Source of the DNA: Eutrophocola salsuginis
GTDB taxonomy: Bacteria; Pseudomonadota; Gammaproteobacteria; Pseudomonadales; Pseudohongiellaceae
Direction of reading: 5' to 3'
DNA length: 64,000 nt
NCBI GenBank assembly: GCA_038147195.1
Contig: JAYQTB010000004.1
Span: 930,001-994,000, forward strand
Positions 52,705 through 61,315 of this stretch are shown one piece after another (within the stretch, counting starts at the first letter, position 1; every line of letters begins with the position of its first letter). The notes beneath the pieces are model-generated. The model was not told where the DNA came from. It did not search any database and saw nothing but the letters and a program-made list of their open reading frames with translations. Position numbers and translations under genes: made by a program.

Positions 52705-52953
52705 TTATCTGAAACGGAGCACCTTTTCAGCCTCTGCACGGGCATCATCCACAACGACGCCAGTCAGTTCGTCCTCCTCGATAATGTCCAGCACCCGCTT
52801 CGCTGCTGCAACTCTATCCTCTGACGTGGAGGCATTCTTCATAGCCTGCTCGGCCTCGCGCAAGTCATCAAGGATGCCCTTGGGCTTCCTTCGGAACAGG
52901 AAAAACCAGGTGAGGAACCAGCACAGAAAGATCAGGGCAAACAGAAACGGCAT
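52705..52953 (-). CDS. Small single-pass membrane protein, unknown
   Basis: An 82-residue protein: one N-terminal membrane helix (FLFALIFLCWFLTWFFLF, stop-transfer RRKPK) and a soluble, charged helical tail (LDDLREAEQAMKNASTSEDRVAAAKRVLD). I do not recognise a family. It starts 9 bases after the stop of the substrate-binding lipoprotein gene, so the two are probably co-transcribed and may act together. Confidence 0.65.
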   Translation of the reverse strand: MPFLFALIFLCWFLTWFFLFRRKPKGILDDLREAEQAMKNASTSEDRVAAAKRVLDIIEEDELTGVVVDDARAEAEKVLRFR

Positions 52954-52962
52954 GGCTTGTCC

Positions 52963-53991
52963 TTAGGGCATCGCCTTGGCTTCTTCCAGAGCAGAATAGT
53001 CAATGAAAAGTGCCAGTTCTTCGCGGGTACGCGGTTCGCGATCCCGCTCCTTCGCTACCCACACTTCCTCGGTTTCAAGCACGTCTAGCATGTCGGGAAT
53101 GATGTCCACCGGGAATTCCATTTCAGGCCAGCCGCTGGCAATCTGTTCTTCGTTGTAGCCAATCACTTCAGCCACGTGCGGCCAGTATAGCTCCGCGTCT
53201 TCATTCAGGGCGTCGGTGGCATCCAGCAGTGCGCGCAAGAATGTGACGATCGCGCGGCGTTTTTCTGGATCGGCAAGGTCCGGCGCTCTTGCATGCAAGT
53301 TGAATACCTCTCGGTAAACACTGCGGTCCTGCAGCACGATGGCGTCATCGCCAAGCTGCGCGATGGCGTCGTCGGGCTCGGGTTCCCAGATGGAAATCAC
53401 GTCAGCCTCGCCGGCGACCAGCGCATCAGACATCAGATCCATGGAAGCCTTGGTGTCGTCGGCCGGTGGCAGCGGCACCAGGATGACGTCGTCCTCGGTC
53501 AGACCCACCCTGTCTAGCATGGCCACCAGATAATAGTTGGCGGAGGTGTTGCGGGGGAGCATCACACGCTTGCCGGCCAGGTCTGCAAGGGTTTCGATGC
53601 CGGCGGAACGACGACCCACCAGGCGGTAGAAACTTTCGGTAACCGTGGCAATGATGCGCAGGTCCGGGTTTATCAGGGATTCCCTAAGTAGTTGGGTCTC
53701 GGCATTGGTAGCGATATCGGCCTCACCGGAAGTAATGCGGGTAATACCGCCCTCGCCCACAGGTAAGACGACAGGGTAAAAACTGTTGGCGGCGGTGATG
53801 ACCGGAGACAGCTCTATCCAGTAGGAGCCGGATATCTTAAGGTCAGCTAGTGAACCACCAGCAGAATCTGACATGGCTGGTTCAGGAACAGCTTCGGCCA
53901 GAACACGGCCTTCAGTAGAGTCGGCTGAACCGCCACAGGCGGCAAGGAAAAGCAGGGTTACAGTAGCGAAAAGCGATTTTAGAGTAGACAT
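52963..53991 (-). CDS. NMT1/SsuA-like substrate-binding lipoprotein
   Basis: From MSTLKSLFATVTLLFLAACGG (ATG at 53991) it has a lipobox (LAAC) and about 342 residues of a periplasmic binding fold. Typical text for the nitrate/sulfonate/thiamin-precursor group includes ITRITSGEADIATNAETQLL, GKRVMLPRNTSANYYLVAML and ALVAGEADVISIWEPEPDDAI. No ABC ATPase or permease gene is near, so it is an orphan receptor here; the ligand is unknown. The upstream in-frame reading to 54072 is not needed. Confidence 0.8.
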   Translation of the reverse strand: MSTLKSLFATVTLLFLAACGGSADSTEGRVLAEAVPEPAMSDSAGGSLADLKISGSYWIELSPVITAANSFYPVVLPVGEGGITRITSGEADIATNAETQLLRESLINPDLRIIATVTESFYRLVGRRSAGIETLADLAGKRVMLPRNTSANYYLVAMLDRVGLTEDDVILVPLPPADDTKASMDLMSDALVAGEADVISIWEPEPDDAIAQLGDDAIVLQDRSVYREVFNLHARAPDLADPEKRRAIVTFLRALLDATDALNEDAELYWPHVAEVIGYNEEQIASGWPEMEFPVDIIPDMLDVLETEEVWVAKERDREPRTREELALFIDYSALEEAKAMP

Positions 53992-54166
53992 AATCCATGT
54001 TCTTGTTATACGTAGCTGGTTGGCGGGACTCCTAGTCAAGACCCGCAATGAGACTAACATTTGCTCGTACAAGCGTCAGTAGTTTCTTCGGCGCAGAAAC
54101 TGGCAGGCACAGGGCCCTTTACATATACTCTGGCCAGCCTAAAACAATGACAGGGAAAAGGGAAAC

Positions 54167-54664
54167 ATGAAATCGCACCTGTATCTGATCACCGCGGCAG
54201 TTATCCTAGTACTTTCTGCACAGACGGTGTCAGGCCCGCTCTATGCACACCATTCCTTCGCTATGTACAACCGAGACATAACCTATGTCTTCACCGGCGT
54301 CGTCGACGGTATCAATCCGGACGCCAGCCACCTGCAGATCAATTTCGTGCCACTGAACGATGCCCGTGAAGCCCTGATCCGCGATGGTGCCGGCAACCGG
54401 GTCACCTGGAACGTGGAAATGGAAGGCGCCGCTTTCAGCGCGCGCGAAGGAGTGTCAGCCAGCACTTTCCCACGCGGTACGGTCTTCAGTGTCGCCCTCA
54501 CCCCGCTGCGCAACGGCGAGCCGGGGGGCTCCCGCGTCGGTGGCCTGTTCAAATGCCCTGAAGGCAAACCACCCGCCGCCGGCATGCATTGTGATTCGGT
54601 TGATAGTGCCGTGCACATTGGTGAGCAACCACTGGGTACTGCCACCGCCACCTGGGCACCGTAA
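54167..54664 (+). CDS. Exported small HHSF (DUF6152-type) protein
   Basis: A 165-residue exported protein. The signal peptide (MKSHLYLITAAVILVLSAQT...) ends in LYA before HHSFAMYNRD, so the mature protein would begin His-His. Then comes a small beta-rich domain: YVFTGVVDGINPDASHLQINF, and NRVTWNVEMEGAAFSA. The NPH of relatives is NPD here with His three residues later. Two Cys (KCPEG, MHCDS) near the C-terminus could form a disulfide. DUF6152 function is unknown. The next gene starts 20 bases downstream. Confidence 0.7.
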   Translation: MKSHLYLITAAVILVLSAQTVSGPLYAHHSFAMYNRDITYVFTGVVDGINPDASHLQINFVPLNDAREALIRDGAGNRVTWNVEMEGAAFSAREGVSASTFPRGTVFSVALTPLRNGEPGGSRVGGLFKCPEGKPPAAGMHCDSVDSAVHIGEQPLGTATATWAP

Positions 54665-54684
54665 AAAACAACAAGAGAACAATC

Positions 54685-56151
54685 ATGCCAACATCACACC
54701 GATATACCTTATTGATAATCGCCTTGAAGCTGATTACCGCGTGCGCACCCGAGGCGGAAATGCCGCCAGTCCAGGACAGCACCTCCGTTATGGCGCTACC
54801 TGCCGCGCCTGCACAAACCCCGTCCCGCGGCCATCCCGTGCCGGTCGAACTCGATCTATTCGACGGCTACCCCGAAGCGGACATGGTCGGTGCGGTAACA
54901 CCCTGGTACTGGGAAGACGACCCGGTGACAAGTGGCGGTCAAGTTCCTGCAGGTGTCACGCCCCTCGGCCGCGATGCCTTCACCTCGAACGATTTCTACC
55001 TCGACAAGGACCTGTGGCTCGACCCGCGCTACTGGCGCTGCAACAGTCCCATTTCACTCGATTCCATGCATGGCGATTACACCTCCGGACCTAGTGCCAT
55101 TGCCAATGGTGACCCGGCCACCGCCGGCTGGGGCCATTGCGATCGCGATTACCCACGCGAGGCTATCGTCAGCCCCTACCCCTATAGATCGGCTGAAGAC
55201 CACTACGCGGCACTTTTGGCGGAGGCGCGATCCCGAGGCGGTCCGGCACAGCATACCGCGACTACCCTGCCTAACTGGAACGGGCGTTACTCACGCAACC
55301 TCGACCTGGCCTTTGCCACAGGTCGCCGCGGCAGTGCCAATGCCAACCTCTCTCAGGACTTCATCGAACCGCCGCAATGGATGATGGGCTGGGCCAACCA
55401 GATGCCCACCGTCTTATCGCTGCTGACACCGGAATACCAGCAGCGCTTCGTGCAGCAGATGTATCACAAGGTAAAAACCAACGCCGCGCAATTCTCTCTC
55501 ATGTTCTGTCGGCCCGAGGGCATCATGCGTTGGTGGTCAGGTCCCGGCGGACCGCGTCCGCTCGATGTGATGCTGGTTCCTGGCCGGGTGCAGTTTATGG
55601 GTGGCACCGGTAACGCCCTGCGCCAGGTGCAAGTGGATAGTAGTTTTAACATGGATGGTGTCGTACCCCGACTGGGCGCCGACGTGCGTCAGTGGATGGG
55701 GGAGACCATAGGTTTCTGGGATGGTGACGTGCTCATTTCATGGACTTCCAATATCCAGGGCTGGTTTAATCACTCGAGCTGGGAGTATTCCAGCAACCTG
55801 CAGATCATCGAGATCTGGTCAGAACGCAACGATGACGACGGTAATTTCATCGGTCTCAACCATGAATCGGTTTTCTATGACCCGGACGTGTTCGTAACAC
55901 CGGTAAGAGACCTCGCCTTCTTTTCCCGCCAGGGTGATTTCGCCGACTTCGCACCAATTAACTATTCCCATTGCAACCAAACCATCTTCCTGGGCAAAGA
56001 TGGCCGTGCCACCCAGGTATCACCGGGCAGTACCATCGACTACACGGTGTACGATCTGTTCGACCGACCATGGGCAAGGATCTGGGAGGACTATTTCGAG
56101 CAGGATATGCAACGACCTGTAGAGGATGACTCACTGGGTGGGTTCCGCTGA
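54685..56151 (+). CDS. Exported lipoprotein with G-x-[ST]-I-G-x-W-[DE]-x-D domain
   Basis: A 488-residue predicted lipoprotein (MPTSHRYTLLIIALKLITAC, lipobox ITAC). It has a Trp/Tyr/Asp-rich N-terminal half (TPWYWEDDP, DLWLDPRYWRCNSP, PPQWMMGWANQMP), and a C-terminal half with GETIGFWDGDVLISW near residue 340 followed by LQIIEIWSERNDDDGNF. That last core is shared with the proteins at 56347 and 58256. No catalytic motif is recognised. It is 20 bases after the HHSF gene, with which it likely forms an operon. Confidence 0.65.
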   Translation: MPTSHRYTLLIIALKLITACAPEAEMPPVQDSTSVMALPAAPAQTPSRGHPVPVELDLFDGYPEADMVGAVTPWYWEDDPVTSGGQVPAGVTPLGRDAFTSNDFYLDKDLWLDPRYWRCNSPISLDSMHGDYTSGPSAIANGDPATAGWGHCDRDYPREAIVSPYPYRSAEDHYAALLAEARSRGGPAQHTATTLPNWNGRYSRNLDLAFATGRRGSANANLSQDFIEPPQWMMGWANQMPTVLSLLTPEYQQRFVQQMYHKVKTNAAQFSLMFCRPEGIMRWWSGPGGPRPLDVMLVPGRVQFMGGTGNALRQVQVDSSFNMDGVVPRLGADVRQWMGETIGFWDGDVLISWTSNIQGWFNHSSWEYSSNLQIIEIWSERNDDDGNFIGLNHESVFYDPDVFVTPVRDLAFFSRQGDFADFAPINYSHCNQTIFLGKDGRATQVSPGSTIDYTVYDLFDRPWARIWEDYFEQDMQRPVEDDSLGGFR

Positions 56152-56168
56152 TATAAAATTTGGAACAT

Positions 56169-56197
56169 AAAAAACCCGACAATTGGCGGGTTTTTTA
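56169..56197. terminator. Terminator after the 54685 gene
   Basis: AAAAAACCCG and CGGGTTTTTT around ACAATTGG, 17 bases after the stop. A-runs and T-runs on both sides let it act in both directions. Confidence 0.8.
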
Positions 56198-56346
56198 TCG
56201 GTTGGAATCCGATAAATACAGGCTGTCAGGAATACAGCAGGCAACAGATATTCCTTGGTATTTCCCCTTTCTTCGGATTTCCCGGTCATGGTATTACTTG
56301 CTATTCTTAAACAATCTTACTGCCTGCATGATACGGGGGAAGCACC

Positions 56347-57480
56347 ATGACAAGAACTGCCCGAAAGACAATGGGACTGATGATTGGCCTAGCCACAATG
56401 GGTGCAGCAACAGTAGCAACGGCCCATCATGGCTTTGGCCGCTTTGACCGCGCCAATGACGCGATCATTTCAGGCACCATAACCGACATCGACTTCGTCA
56501 ATCCGCACGCCTACCTGTACTTCGACCAGGTCACCGCCTCCGGCGAGGTTATCGAGATGCGCTGTGAGATGCGCGCCGCTACCCTGATGCGCCGCTCCGG
56601 CTGGACAAGGGAAATGTTTGCCACCGGCGCCAAGGTCACGATTTACGGTTTCATGCATCGGGAAGACCCGGGTTCCTGCTACGTCGAGGACATCACCATC
56701 GGTGACACCATCAGCCTGAACCGCAACGACCAGATCGAACTCCCCAAGGTGGATACATCCAATCGCCCCTACCGACTGCCTAACGGCCAGGTAAACATCA
56801 GCGGTGACTGGGCCCAGGAACAGTACGTGGTGGCGCGCCCACCTTCAGGCGCCTCGATTGGCCTGGTCCCGGCAAGCATGAAACCCGGTATCGAGGCGGG
56901 CACCATCGATCCCTCGGAGGTCCCGAATTCCGGCTGGGGCCCGCGCCCGGTGACGCTGACTTCGCGTGGTCAGCAGGAAGCGGATGCCTTTGTACAGTGG
57001 TCGGTGGAAGACAACCCGCGCCTGCGTTGCCGCCCCACTTCCATTATTTTTGACTGGGTGTTCGACGGCCCGGTAAACCGCATTACGCAGGAAGACGACC
57101 GTATCGTGATCAATTACGGGCTGTATTCCTTCGAGCGCGTGATTTACCTCAACATGGGTGAACATCCGGCAAATATCCCACCGTCGTACTCCGGGCATTC
57201 GATCGGGCACTGGGAAGGCGATACGTTGATCGTGGATACAGTCGGGTTCGAACCTGGAGTAATGGCAACACCGGTCAAGCATTCAGATCAGCTGCATATC
57301 GTGGAACGGTATACACTGGATCCGGAGACTTTCCTGTTAAGGCGGGAGTTCGTGGCCACCGACCCAATTTACTGGCAAGGCGAATACAAGGGCGACGACG
57401 TGGTGATGCTAGCTTCCGTTCCCTTTGAAGCGCATGCGTGTGAAGAGCTGACGTTTGAATTTGGAGGAAAGAAGCTTTAA
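56347..57480 (+). CDS. Exported fusion of HHSF-like and GHWEGD domains
   Basis: A 377-residue exported protein. Signal peptide ending ATVATA, then HHGFGRFDRAND: a DUF6152-like domain (about 27-110) with ITDIDFVNPHAYLYFD. Next is a linker with LPNGQVNISGDWAQEQ, and then a C-terminal domain (about 215-377) with RCRPTSIIFDWVFDGPVNRI, GHSIGHWEGDTLIVDT near residue 285 and LHIVERYTLDPETF. The first part matches the small genes at 54167 and 57626, the second the genes at 54685 and 58256. No enzyme motif is recognised. It has its own terminator-isolated start. Confidence 0.7.
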   Translation: MTRTARKTMGLMIGLATMGAATVATAHHGFGRFDRANDAIISGTITDIDFVNPHAYLYFDQVTASGEVIEMRCEMRAATLMRRSGWTREMFATGAKVTIYGFMHREDPGSCYVEDITIGDTISLNRNDQIELPKVDTSNRPYRLPNGQVNISGDWAQEQYVVARPPSGASIGLVPASMKPGIEAGTIDPSEVPNSGWGPRPVTLTSRGQQEADAFVQWSVEDNPRLRCRPTSIIFDWVFDGPVNRITQEDDRIVINYGLYSFERVIYLNMGEHPANIPPSYSGHSIGHWEGDTLIVDTVGFEPGVMATPVKHSDQLHIVERYTLDPETFLLRREFVATDPIYWQGEYKGDDVVMLASVPFEAHACEELTFEFGGKKL

Positions 57481-57625
57481 TGGATCGGCATAAATGTAAA
57501 CTAATCACATGCGATTAGAAATTAATGAAGAGGGAACGCAGCCTACAAAAAAATATTAGCTCGATTTACTATAGCTCCATAATAAATGGAATATATGGCC
57601 CCTCAATCTTGTAAATGTAGATCCC
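57481..57625. other. AT-rich gap
   Basis: No gene is supported. Base composition turns markedly AT-rich here compared with the preceding genes and stays so until about 59300. A short hairpin TAATC...GATTA follows the stop of the 56347 gene. Confidence 0.5.
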
Positions 57626-58045
57626 TCAATTAGATAAGAGTGAACCTCTGGGTCCCTCGCCTCTCCAGAGTTCTTCGCCATCTGGCCCCCTCACAACTCC
57701 ATCTACATTTCTAGAATTTGTATTCCTAGCCTTACTACCCTTGAAACTAACGAGAGTTCCTAAAGCTACAGAATCCTTATTCCAGCCTTGTCGGTAAAGG
57801 CTTATTGGTGCGCCAATGATTATCCGATAAGTTACTGAAGTTCCATCGTCATTGGTTACATCAACCTGCATGAACCCATGAGGGTTCACCCACTCGATGG
57901 CCCTTACGGTGCCTGTAAATTCAATCGGACTGTCTGCATCAAATTCAGCCTCAAATGAGTGATGTGCAAAAGTAGCTTTTGCTCCAAAAAGGAAACAGAT
58001 ACCAACCACCAAGGCATGACATAAGAATATTCTCATTTTTTTCAC
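57626..58045 (-). CDS. Exported small HHSF (DUF6152) protein
   Basis: A 139-residue exported protein: signal peptide MKKMRIFLCHALVVGICFLF, cut at TFA, then HHSFEAEFDADSPIEFTG. It continues with VRAIEWVNPHGFMQVDV, TYRIIIGAPISLYRQGW and GTLVSFKGSKAR. It is the clearest DUF6152-type member of the window. Starts at GTG 58045 or ATG 58036. Divergent from the 58256 gene, with which it shares a 210-base upstream region. Codon and base use are more AT-rich than in neighbours, suggesting transfer. Confidence 0.75.
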   Translation of the reverse strand: MKKMRIFLCHALVVGICFLFGAKATFAHHSFEAEFDADSPIEFTGTVRAIEWVNPHGFMQVDVTNDDGTSVTYRIIIGAPISLYRQGWNKDSVALGTLVSFKGSKARNTNSRNVDGVVRGPDGEELWRGEGPRGSLLSN

Positions 58046-58255
58046 TCGTGCTTTGATTTACAGCTATAGCTTAAAAGCTTAAATTCTCTGTTATTAGCAT
58101 TGACTGCAGACTATCACGGAGGACAGACTTGAAGTCAATAACTTGGCCACTTACGCATTGCGAAATCTATCCAAGAAGGGTTTTGATTTAAAATAATACG
58201 ACAATTAATAAGCGTATTAAAATCAGAGCGTTAGATCCAGCAAGGGAGAAATACA
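58046..58255. promoter_or_regulatory. Shared upstream region of two divergent exported-protein genes
   Basis: AT-rich DNA between the divergent genes. An imperfect inverted repeat, TGATTTAAAATAATACG (58184-58200) with CGTATTAAAATCA (58213-58225), lies 30-70 bases before the 58256 gene. Promoters for both genes must lie here; no box is strong enough to name. Confidence 0.5.
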
Positions 58256-59083
58256 GTGAAAAAATCATTTTTAAAGGGAATTGTTGCTACTACTCTAGCT
58301 AGTCTATTTTTTATATCGACCTACAGTACCGCTCAGGAGAGGGCCCAAATAACGACAGTCGATGGATGGTATAAGTATGGCGTGCCATTTCCAAATATGG
58401 ATGGCCCCGTGCCGCGTCTAGCAAGCGGTAAACCTGATATGTCTGGACAATGGGATACAACACGTCGATCTGATATCACAGATACACGAATTCCCGGCTA
58501 CATTGAGACTATGCCATACACGGCGTGGGGACAGCGGCAGTGGGATAACTACGATCCAGTCAATCAGGGTGATTATGCCGGTAGTTGCCTACCCTTTGGG
58601 TGGTCGCGTACTGTGCATGGTCCCAGGTTAGTGAGGTTTGTACACACTGAAGACTTATTGGTCGTTCTAGCAGAGCAGGATACTTGGTTTCATCCAGTGT
58701 ATCTGGACGAGCGTCCGCATGATCCGAACATGTTTCCCACCTGGTGGGGTGACTCAATAGGCTATTGGGATGAAGATACGCTGGTCGTTGAAACGACCAA
58801 TATGAATGGCTACATTAAGCTCGACACAATAGGTCACCCCATCAGTAGCCAGGCTAAATTTACTCAGACTTTCAAACGCACTAACTTTGGGACGATGGAG
58901 CACACATTCACGGTAGAAGATCCAAAAACTTACACAAAACCCTTCACAATTTATAATACATGGCCACTCGAACCGCTACAGATTAAGATGCTGGAGTACT
59001 CATGCATGGAAGGAAATCTAGAGAATCTCGCAACGGGCTCAATCAAGCCATGGATCCCACCTGAAGGAGAGGATGCTCCCTAG
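58256..59083 (+). CDS. Exported protein with GxSIGxWxxDxL domain
   Basis: A 275-residue exported protein, GTG start after GGGAGA. Signal peptide MKKSFLKGIVATTLASLFFI, cut near TAQERA. Then LASGKPDMSGQWDTTRRSD, GDYAGSCLPFGWSRTVHGP, GDSIGYWDEDTLVVETTNMN near residue 165, and MLEYSCMEGNLENL. The PDMSGQW and GxSIGxWxxDxL elements recur in the proteins at 56347 and (second only) 54685. No known catalytic motif. Two Cys could pair. AT-rich like its divergent neighbour. Confidence 0.7.
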   Translation: MKKSFLKGIVATTLASLFFISTYSTAQERAQITTVDGWYKYGVPFPNMDGPVPRLASGKPDMSGQWDTTRRSDITDTRIPGYIETMPYTAWGQRQWDNYDPVNQGDYAGSCLPFGWSRTVHGPRLVRFVHTEDLLVVLAEQDTWFHPVYLDERPHDPNMFPTWWGDSIGYWDEDTLVVETTNMNGYIKLDTIGHPISSQAKFTQTFKRTNFGTMEHTFTVEDPKTYTKPFTIYNTWPLEPLQIKMLEYSCMEGNLENLATGSIKPWIPPEGEDAP

Positions 59084-59306
59084 GGTCATACCCTTGGCTT
59101 TTGACCATTCCCCAGAAGATTTTGAGCTTGTAAGCGATGTTTCTAGAGAAAACCACTTATTGAGGTAAGAATTTTAGACACCAGTTACTAACAAGGCGAA
59201 ATACCAACAAACGATATGGCGGCGGACAATCACAAGATGAGGTGTGACAAGTTAGTTCAGGATTAGTCCATATTCAGGGTTTAGTCCCTTAAACCCTTGA
59301 TTTATA

Positions 59307-59382
<76 letters not shown>

Positions 59383-59404
59383 TAAAGCTTGAAATGTTCG
59401 TGAA

Positions 59405-59480
59405 TGGTGGAGCCAAGCGGGATCGAACCGCTGACCTCAACACTGCCAGTGTTGCGCTCTCCCAGCTGAGCTATGGCCCC
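59405..59480 (-). tRNA. tRNA-Ala (anticodon GGC)
   Basis: 76 bases on the minus strand: GGGGCCATAGCTCAGCTGGG at the 5' end, anticodon loop CTGGCAG in stem CAACA/TGTTG, T-loop GGTTCGATCC, encoded CCA. Confidence 0.96.
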
Positions 59481-59637
59481 GCTTTCATTCACAAACCTGC
59501 CTGAAATTTGTCCAGCTTTTTAGGCAGCTGCCGTCACGGAACGGCAAAGGAGCGCATTGTAGGGGGGCCCCCCTGCCCTGTCAACAATTTCAGGGATTCC
59601 GCGGCTTTGCGCCGGTTTTGACCCAAAAATCCGGGGC

Positions 59638-61161
59638 TTACTCTTTGCCGCCGGCCGCCTCCACCAGCTTGGTATTGAGATTGATTGCCCTGTAATCGGT
59701 TTCCAGTTTCTTGGCACTTTTTTTCGATACGCCACCCAGGAGTTCGATGGCATAACGCAGCCTGGCACGCGTCATGTCCTTACCGATAATGGCAATGGAA
59801 TCGATCACCGAGACCGATACTGATGTCCCGGCAATAGCGATAAATACAGGAAACAGGAAGTCGCGTATCTTAATACACATCTGGTCTGCCATACCCATCA
59901 GCAGGCCTTCGATTCGATCGCGGTGCCATTCGGGCAGCGTTTCGATAGCCCAGGCGATGAACTGGAGGATCTTCACGCTGTCTTCTCGGCTAATCACCTT
60001 ATGGGAGAAACTATCTGCCGTGATGGCTGGCATGCCACTGGCGAAGAAACCGGCAAGCGAAGCCACGTCCGTGAAGCGCTCTACCCTGGGCTTGATCAGC
60101 GGAACGATACGATTCAGGACTTCCGGGTTAAAGGCCCATTCGCCAAATCGCTGCATGAATTCCTCATCAGACAACTTTTCCCGCAAGTAGCGGCCGTTTA
60201 GCCAGTCCAGCTTCTTCGTGTCAAATACCGGACCACCCAGGGACACGCGGTTAATATCGAAGTTGGCGATCATGTCTTCAACAGAAAACAGCTCTTCGCC
60301 ATCAGGCATACTCCAGCCCATCATGCCGAGGTAATTCACCACCGCCTCGCTCAAGTAACCCATCTTTTGGTAATACCCGATGGAGGTCGGATTCTTGCGT
60401 TTGCTCAGCTTGCTCTTGTCTGCATTTCTTAACAGCGGCATGTGGATGAAAACTGGTGGTTCCCAGCCGAAGTATTCATAAAGCTTGAGGTGCTTGGGGG
60501 CTGAGTTGATCCACTCCTCACCACGGATTATATGGGTGATACCCATCAGATGATCGTCCACCACGTTGGCTAGGTGGTAGGTCGGCATGCCGTCGGATTT
60601 CATCAGTACCTGCATGTCCACCTGCGCCCAGTCGATCTCTATATCGCCGCGTAGCATATCTTTAACCACGCAGGTGCCCCGGTGCGGCTTGCGCATGCGG
60701 ATGACGTGAGGAATGTTCTTGTTCAGGTTTGCCTGGACATCGTCCAGCGTCAGCGCCTGGCACAGTCCATCGTAGCCGGGCTGAATCTTCTTTTCTTGCT
60801 GCTCTTTGCGCAAGGCATCCAGGCGCTCTTCAGTACAGAAACAGTAAAAGGCGCTGCCGTTGTCGATCAGCTTGTGAACATGTTCCTTGTAGATGTCGCT
60901 ACGCTCACTCTGGCGATAAGGGCCATATGGGCCACCCTTGTCCGGACCCTCGTCCCAGTCCAGATGTAGCCAGCGCAGGGAATCCAGTATGTCTTGCTCG
61001 GACTGGCGCGTGCTGCGCGCCTGGTCGGTGTCCTCGATGCGAAGAATGAACTTTCCTCCCATCTGGCGGGCAAAGCACATGTTGAACAGCGCGATGTAAG
61101 CTGTGCCGACGTGGGGATCCCCGGTGGGTGACGGAGCGATTCTGGTTCTGACTTCTGGCAT
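59638..61161 (-). CDS. gltX: Glutamyl-tRNA synthetase
   Basis: Class I synthetase that charges tRNA-Glu, here encoded just upstream of a tRNA-Glu gene. The 507-residue protein has the HIGH-type motif in RIAPSPTGDPHVGTAYIALF, the KMSKS-type motif KSKLSKRKNP and the C-terminal helical anticodon-binding domain with the SVSVIDSIAIIGKDMTRARL region. A perfect TATAAT lies about 117-122 bases before the start (61283-61278). Confidence 0.96.
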   Translation of the reverse strand: MPEVRTRIAPSPTGDPHVGTAYIALFNMCFARQMGGKFILRIEDTDQARSTRQSEQDILDSLRWLHLDWDEGPDKGGPYGPYRQSERSDIYKEHVHKLIDNGSAFYCFCTEERLDALRKEQQEKKIQPGYDGLCQALTLDDVQANLNKNIPHVIRMRKPHRGTCVVKDMLRGDIEIDWAQVDMQVLMKSDGMPTYHLANVVDDHLMGITHIIRGEEWINSAPKHLKLYEYFGWEPPVFIHMPLLRNADKSKLSKRKNPTSIGYYQKMGYLSEAVVNYLGMMGWSMPDGEELFSVEDMIANFDINRVSLGGPVFDTKKLDWLNGRYLREKLSDEEFMQRFGEWAFNPEVLNRIVPLIKPRVERFTDVASLAGFFASGMPAITADSFSHKVISREDSVKILQFIAWAIETLPEWHRDRIEGLLMGMADQMCIKIRDFLFPVFIAIAGTSVSVSVIDSIAIIGKDMTRARLRYAIELLGGVSKKSAKKLETDYRAINLNTKLVEAAGGKE

Positions 61162-61277
61162 GCGGTTTTGTTCTTCGTTTTACATGAATCGACTTTTCGC
61201 TAACGCCGGAAAACTGCTTTGCGAACCTCTTCCGGCCTATGGCTTCGACAAGCCCTGCCTTGCCGAAAAAACTAGCG

Positions 61278-61283
61278 ATTATA
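61278..61283 (-). promoter_or_regulatory. Candidate -10 box of gltX
   Basis: TATAAT on the minus strand in the 154-base gap between arfB and gltX. No good -35 box is seen. Confidence 0.35.
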
Positions 61284-61315
61284 CGCGTTGGGGCACCGGA
61301 GTGCACCGCATTGGA

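Noticed and set aside
57481..59306. A tRNA-Glu attachment site bounding an island
   Set aside because: I looked for a second copy of the tRNA 3' end near 57480-57700 and found none, and there is no integrase gene.
59270..59306. A terminator after tRNA-Glu
   Set aside because: The minus strand can form AGGGTTTA-AGGGAC-TAAACCCT, but no T-run follows, so I did not call it.
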